A stretch of 64,000 nucleotides of DNA from Sipunculus nudus (Eukaryota; Annelida; Sipuncula; Golfingiida; Sipunculidae): positions 71,143,176 to 71,207,175 of the forward strand of contig CM049316.1 of the NCBI GenBank assembly GCA_026874595.1. The letters run 5' to 3'. Shown piece by piece: positions 62,548 to 64,000 of the stretch (its first letter is position 1; every line of letters begins with the position of its first letter). The notes under the pieces were generated by a model, which was given only the letters and a program-made list of their open reading frames with translations, did not search any database and had not been told where the DNA came from. The translations under genes and the position numbers were made by a program.

Positions 62548-64000
62548 CCGATGTTTTAAAAACAATAAAAAAAATCCAAATCAGCATACAATTTTAGCGA
62601 ATTGTCCTTTTATCTCACCGTGTGTACTCAGAACCTCCCATCCAAAGCGTTTTGCAAGCGTCTGCTACAGCACAAGTATGGTCATAAGGTAGAATCGGAT
62701 ATATATATACGTGTAGGCCTACACTAAGCAGGGGCATTTCAGTTGCAAAAAGGTGCATTAACATCCATTTCATAACAGGTTTGAAAAAAGAAAACAACCA
62801 TATTCATTGTCAAACTCACACCTCAGTAATCTGATATTCTCCGGTAGCTGTCCATTCAATTGATTATCACGTTTACTGACAGTTAAATGAGGTTGCTTGA
62901 AATTGATATACATTCAATGCAGATAACTTGAAAATTAACATTTTTGGATAGAAATGAACCGGGTGATGTTTGGTGTCAAACAGGATATACTGTCTGCTGT
63001 TTCTAGGTATACTTGAAATATGCATAAATAAAAAAATGACCAGCACGTGAGGCAGTTAGTAGCTGAAAGAGTCAGAATTATATATTGAAATTCTATGACA
63101 AATGGCGCAGTATATAGGACAGACCTTGGCCGGAGCTGGAACTTTAAGGGATCAATTAAGATCCTGGGGCACTTCTGCAAGTTCCGAAAAAAAAAACCAA
63201 ATTAGGTATATACATTGTTCTGTATGATAAATGAAATTAGTAGACTGAACTGTTTAGAGGGTGTATAGCCTAAAAGCTGACAAAATAAACGATCCAAGTA
63301 ACTTAAAGAGCCTCGGTGAATAAAATCCATATTAATATTAAACATATTAAATGATAATTATGTCATTCCTCAGTCCCTACAGGCAAACGGCACACAGCAG
63401 GTGTGCTCCACTTCGACATATATCTATAGCAAATCGCCAGCTTGCCCTCCAGTACTCTGTGGAGGTGGCCAGTTACCTGATCTGAATTATTCATGAATTA
63501 TTCAGTATTACCCCCTAAAAACTCCCATACCTGACCATTTTTTGGGGGTAACTGCCTCAGACTTTCAGAACCAATAGCTTAAATCTATGTATTCATGGTA
63601 TTTGAAAATTAATTCAACAGTGCTTACTAGAAAACAATATGTGATAGTCAAGGTATAGGGTGAAATTCATGGTAGTGTTTTTACATTTGTTGATTATTTT
63701 AAAAATACATTGAATTTCTGACCTGATCTCCAATGTTTACTTAAATCTAAATTAACTGTAGTTATTTTCTGGATGAACTGAGTTCTAGCTTAAGCGGTTA
63801 ACATATTCATTAAGTAAAAAGAATCTCGACTAAACACAGGATCCAGTCAATAATTACTCAATACTGACCTAATTTTCTTCATATATATCAAACATATAAT
63901 GAAATGCTCTGTGCCTTAATCAGAACAATACAAGCTAAACATTTTTCAGTCTTGAATTGTTAAAATAGGTTTTAAATGCAATCTGGTTTAGTTTAATTTT
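62548..64000. other. Presumed RELCH intron or intergenic, nothing recognised
   Basis: 63375-63480 is GC-richer (GGCAAACGGCACACAGCAGG; CTCTGTGGAGGTGGCC) but gives no recognisable protein in either direction. Confidence 0.4.

Overview
This window is AT-rich, intron- and repeat-dominated animal DNA. It most probably comes from a mollusc, perhaps a bivalve. The evidence is: an exon of the animal endosomal gene RELCH; an invertebrate-style peptide/FMRFamide-like class A GPCR; tRNA-derived SINEs; a Tigger/pogo element; and several copies of the short elements common in mollusc genomes that open with T-run + hairpin + GTCCGTC repeats. The species assignment is inference. No bacterial-type gene, CRISPR array or canonical tRNA/rRNA gene was seen.

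Only two genes can be supported. (1) On the minus strand, 28905-30148 is one large exon holding all seven helices of a GPCR. A small GC-richer exon at 31008-31185 joins to it in phase across an 859-bp intron, giving a 473-residue model. The receptor has unusual activation motifs: Glu-Gly-Phe in place of Glu-Arg-Tyr, and no NPxxY. (2) On the plus strand, 60688-60804 is one internal exon of RELCH (RAB11-binding LisH/HEAT-repeat protein). I could not find its neighbouring exons, so they lie outside the window or were missed.

The rest is mobile or tandem DNA. 1.8-2.7 kb: a complete internally deleted Tigger element with TA target duplication. 5.3-9.6 kb and 16.5-18.5 kb: a hairpin-ended element ('family 1') built of two related 0.5-0.7-kb units. 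12.0-12.7 kb, 47.6-49.9 kb and 59.0-59.9 kb: a second family ('family 2'), linked to a segment carrying GTCTAGAC palindromes. 13.8-14.3 kb: a decayed LINE reverse-transcriptase tail. 16.2 and 32.8 kb: tRNA-like SINEs. 47.3-50.5 kb: a 3.2-kb composite with family 1 ends but different contents, including about seven units of a 278-bp dimeric satellite. 54.25-56.5 kb: about 24 units of an 89-bp satellite. 45.3-45.8 kb: an old ~60-bp repeat.

The two genes are on opposite strands about 29 kb apart and nothing suggests they work together. If RELCH extends leftwards, the 89-bp array, the pyrimidine tract at 57.7-58.2 kb and the last family 2 copy would be intronic. No novel multi-gene system is evident. 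The points most worth checking are the degenerate GPCR, the modular hairpin elements that carry satellites, the acceptor-like 89-bp array, and the TCATGTGA array just after the RELCH exon.
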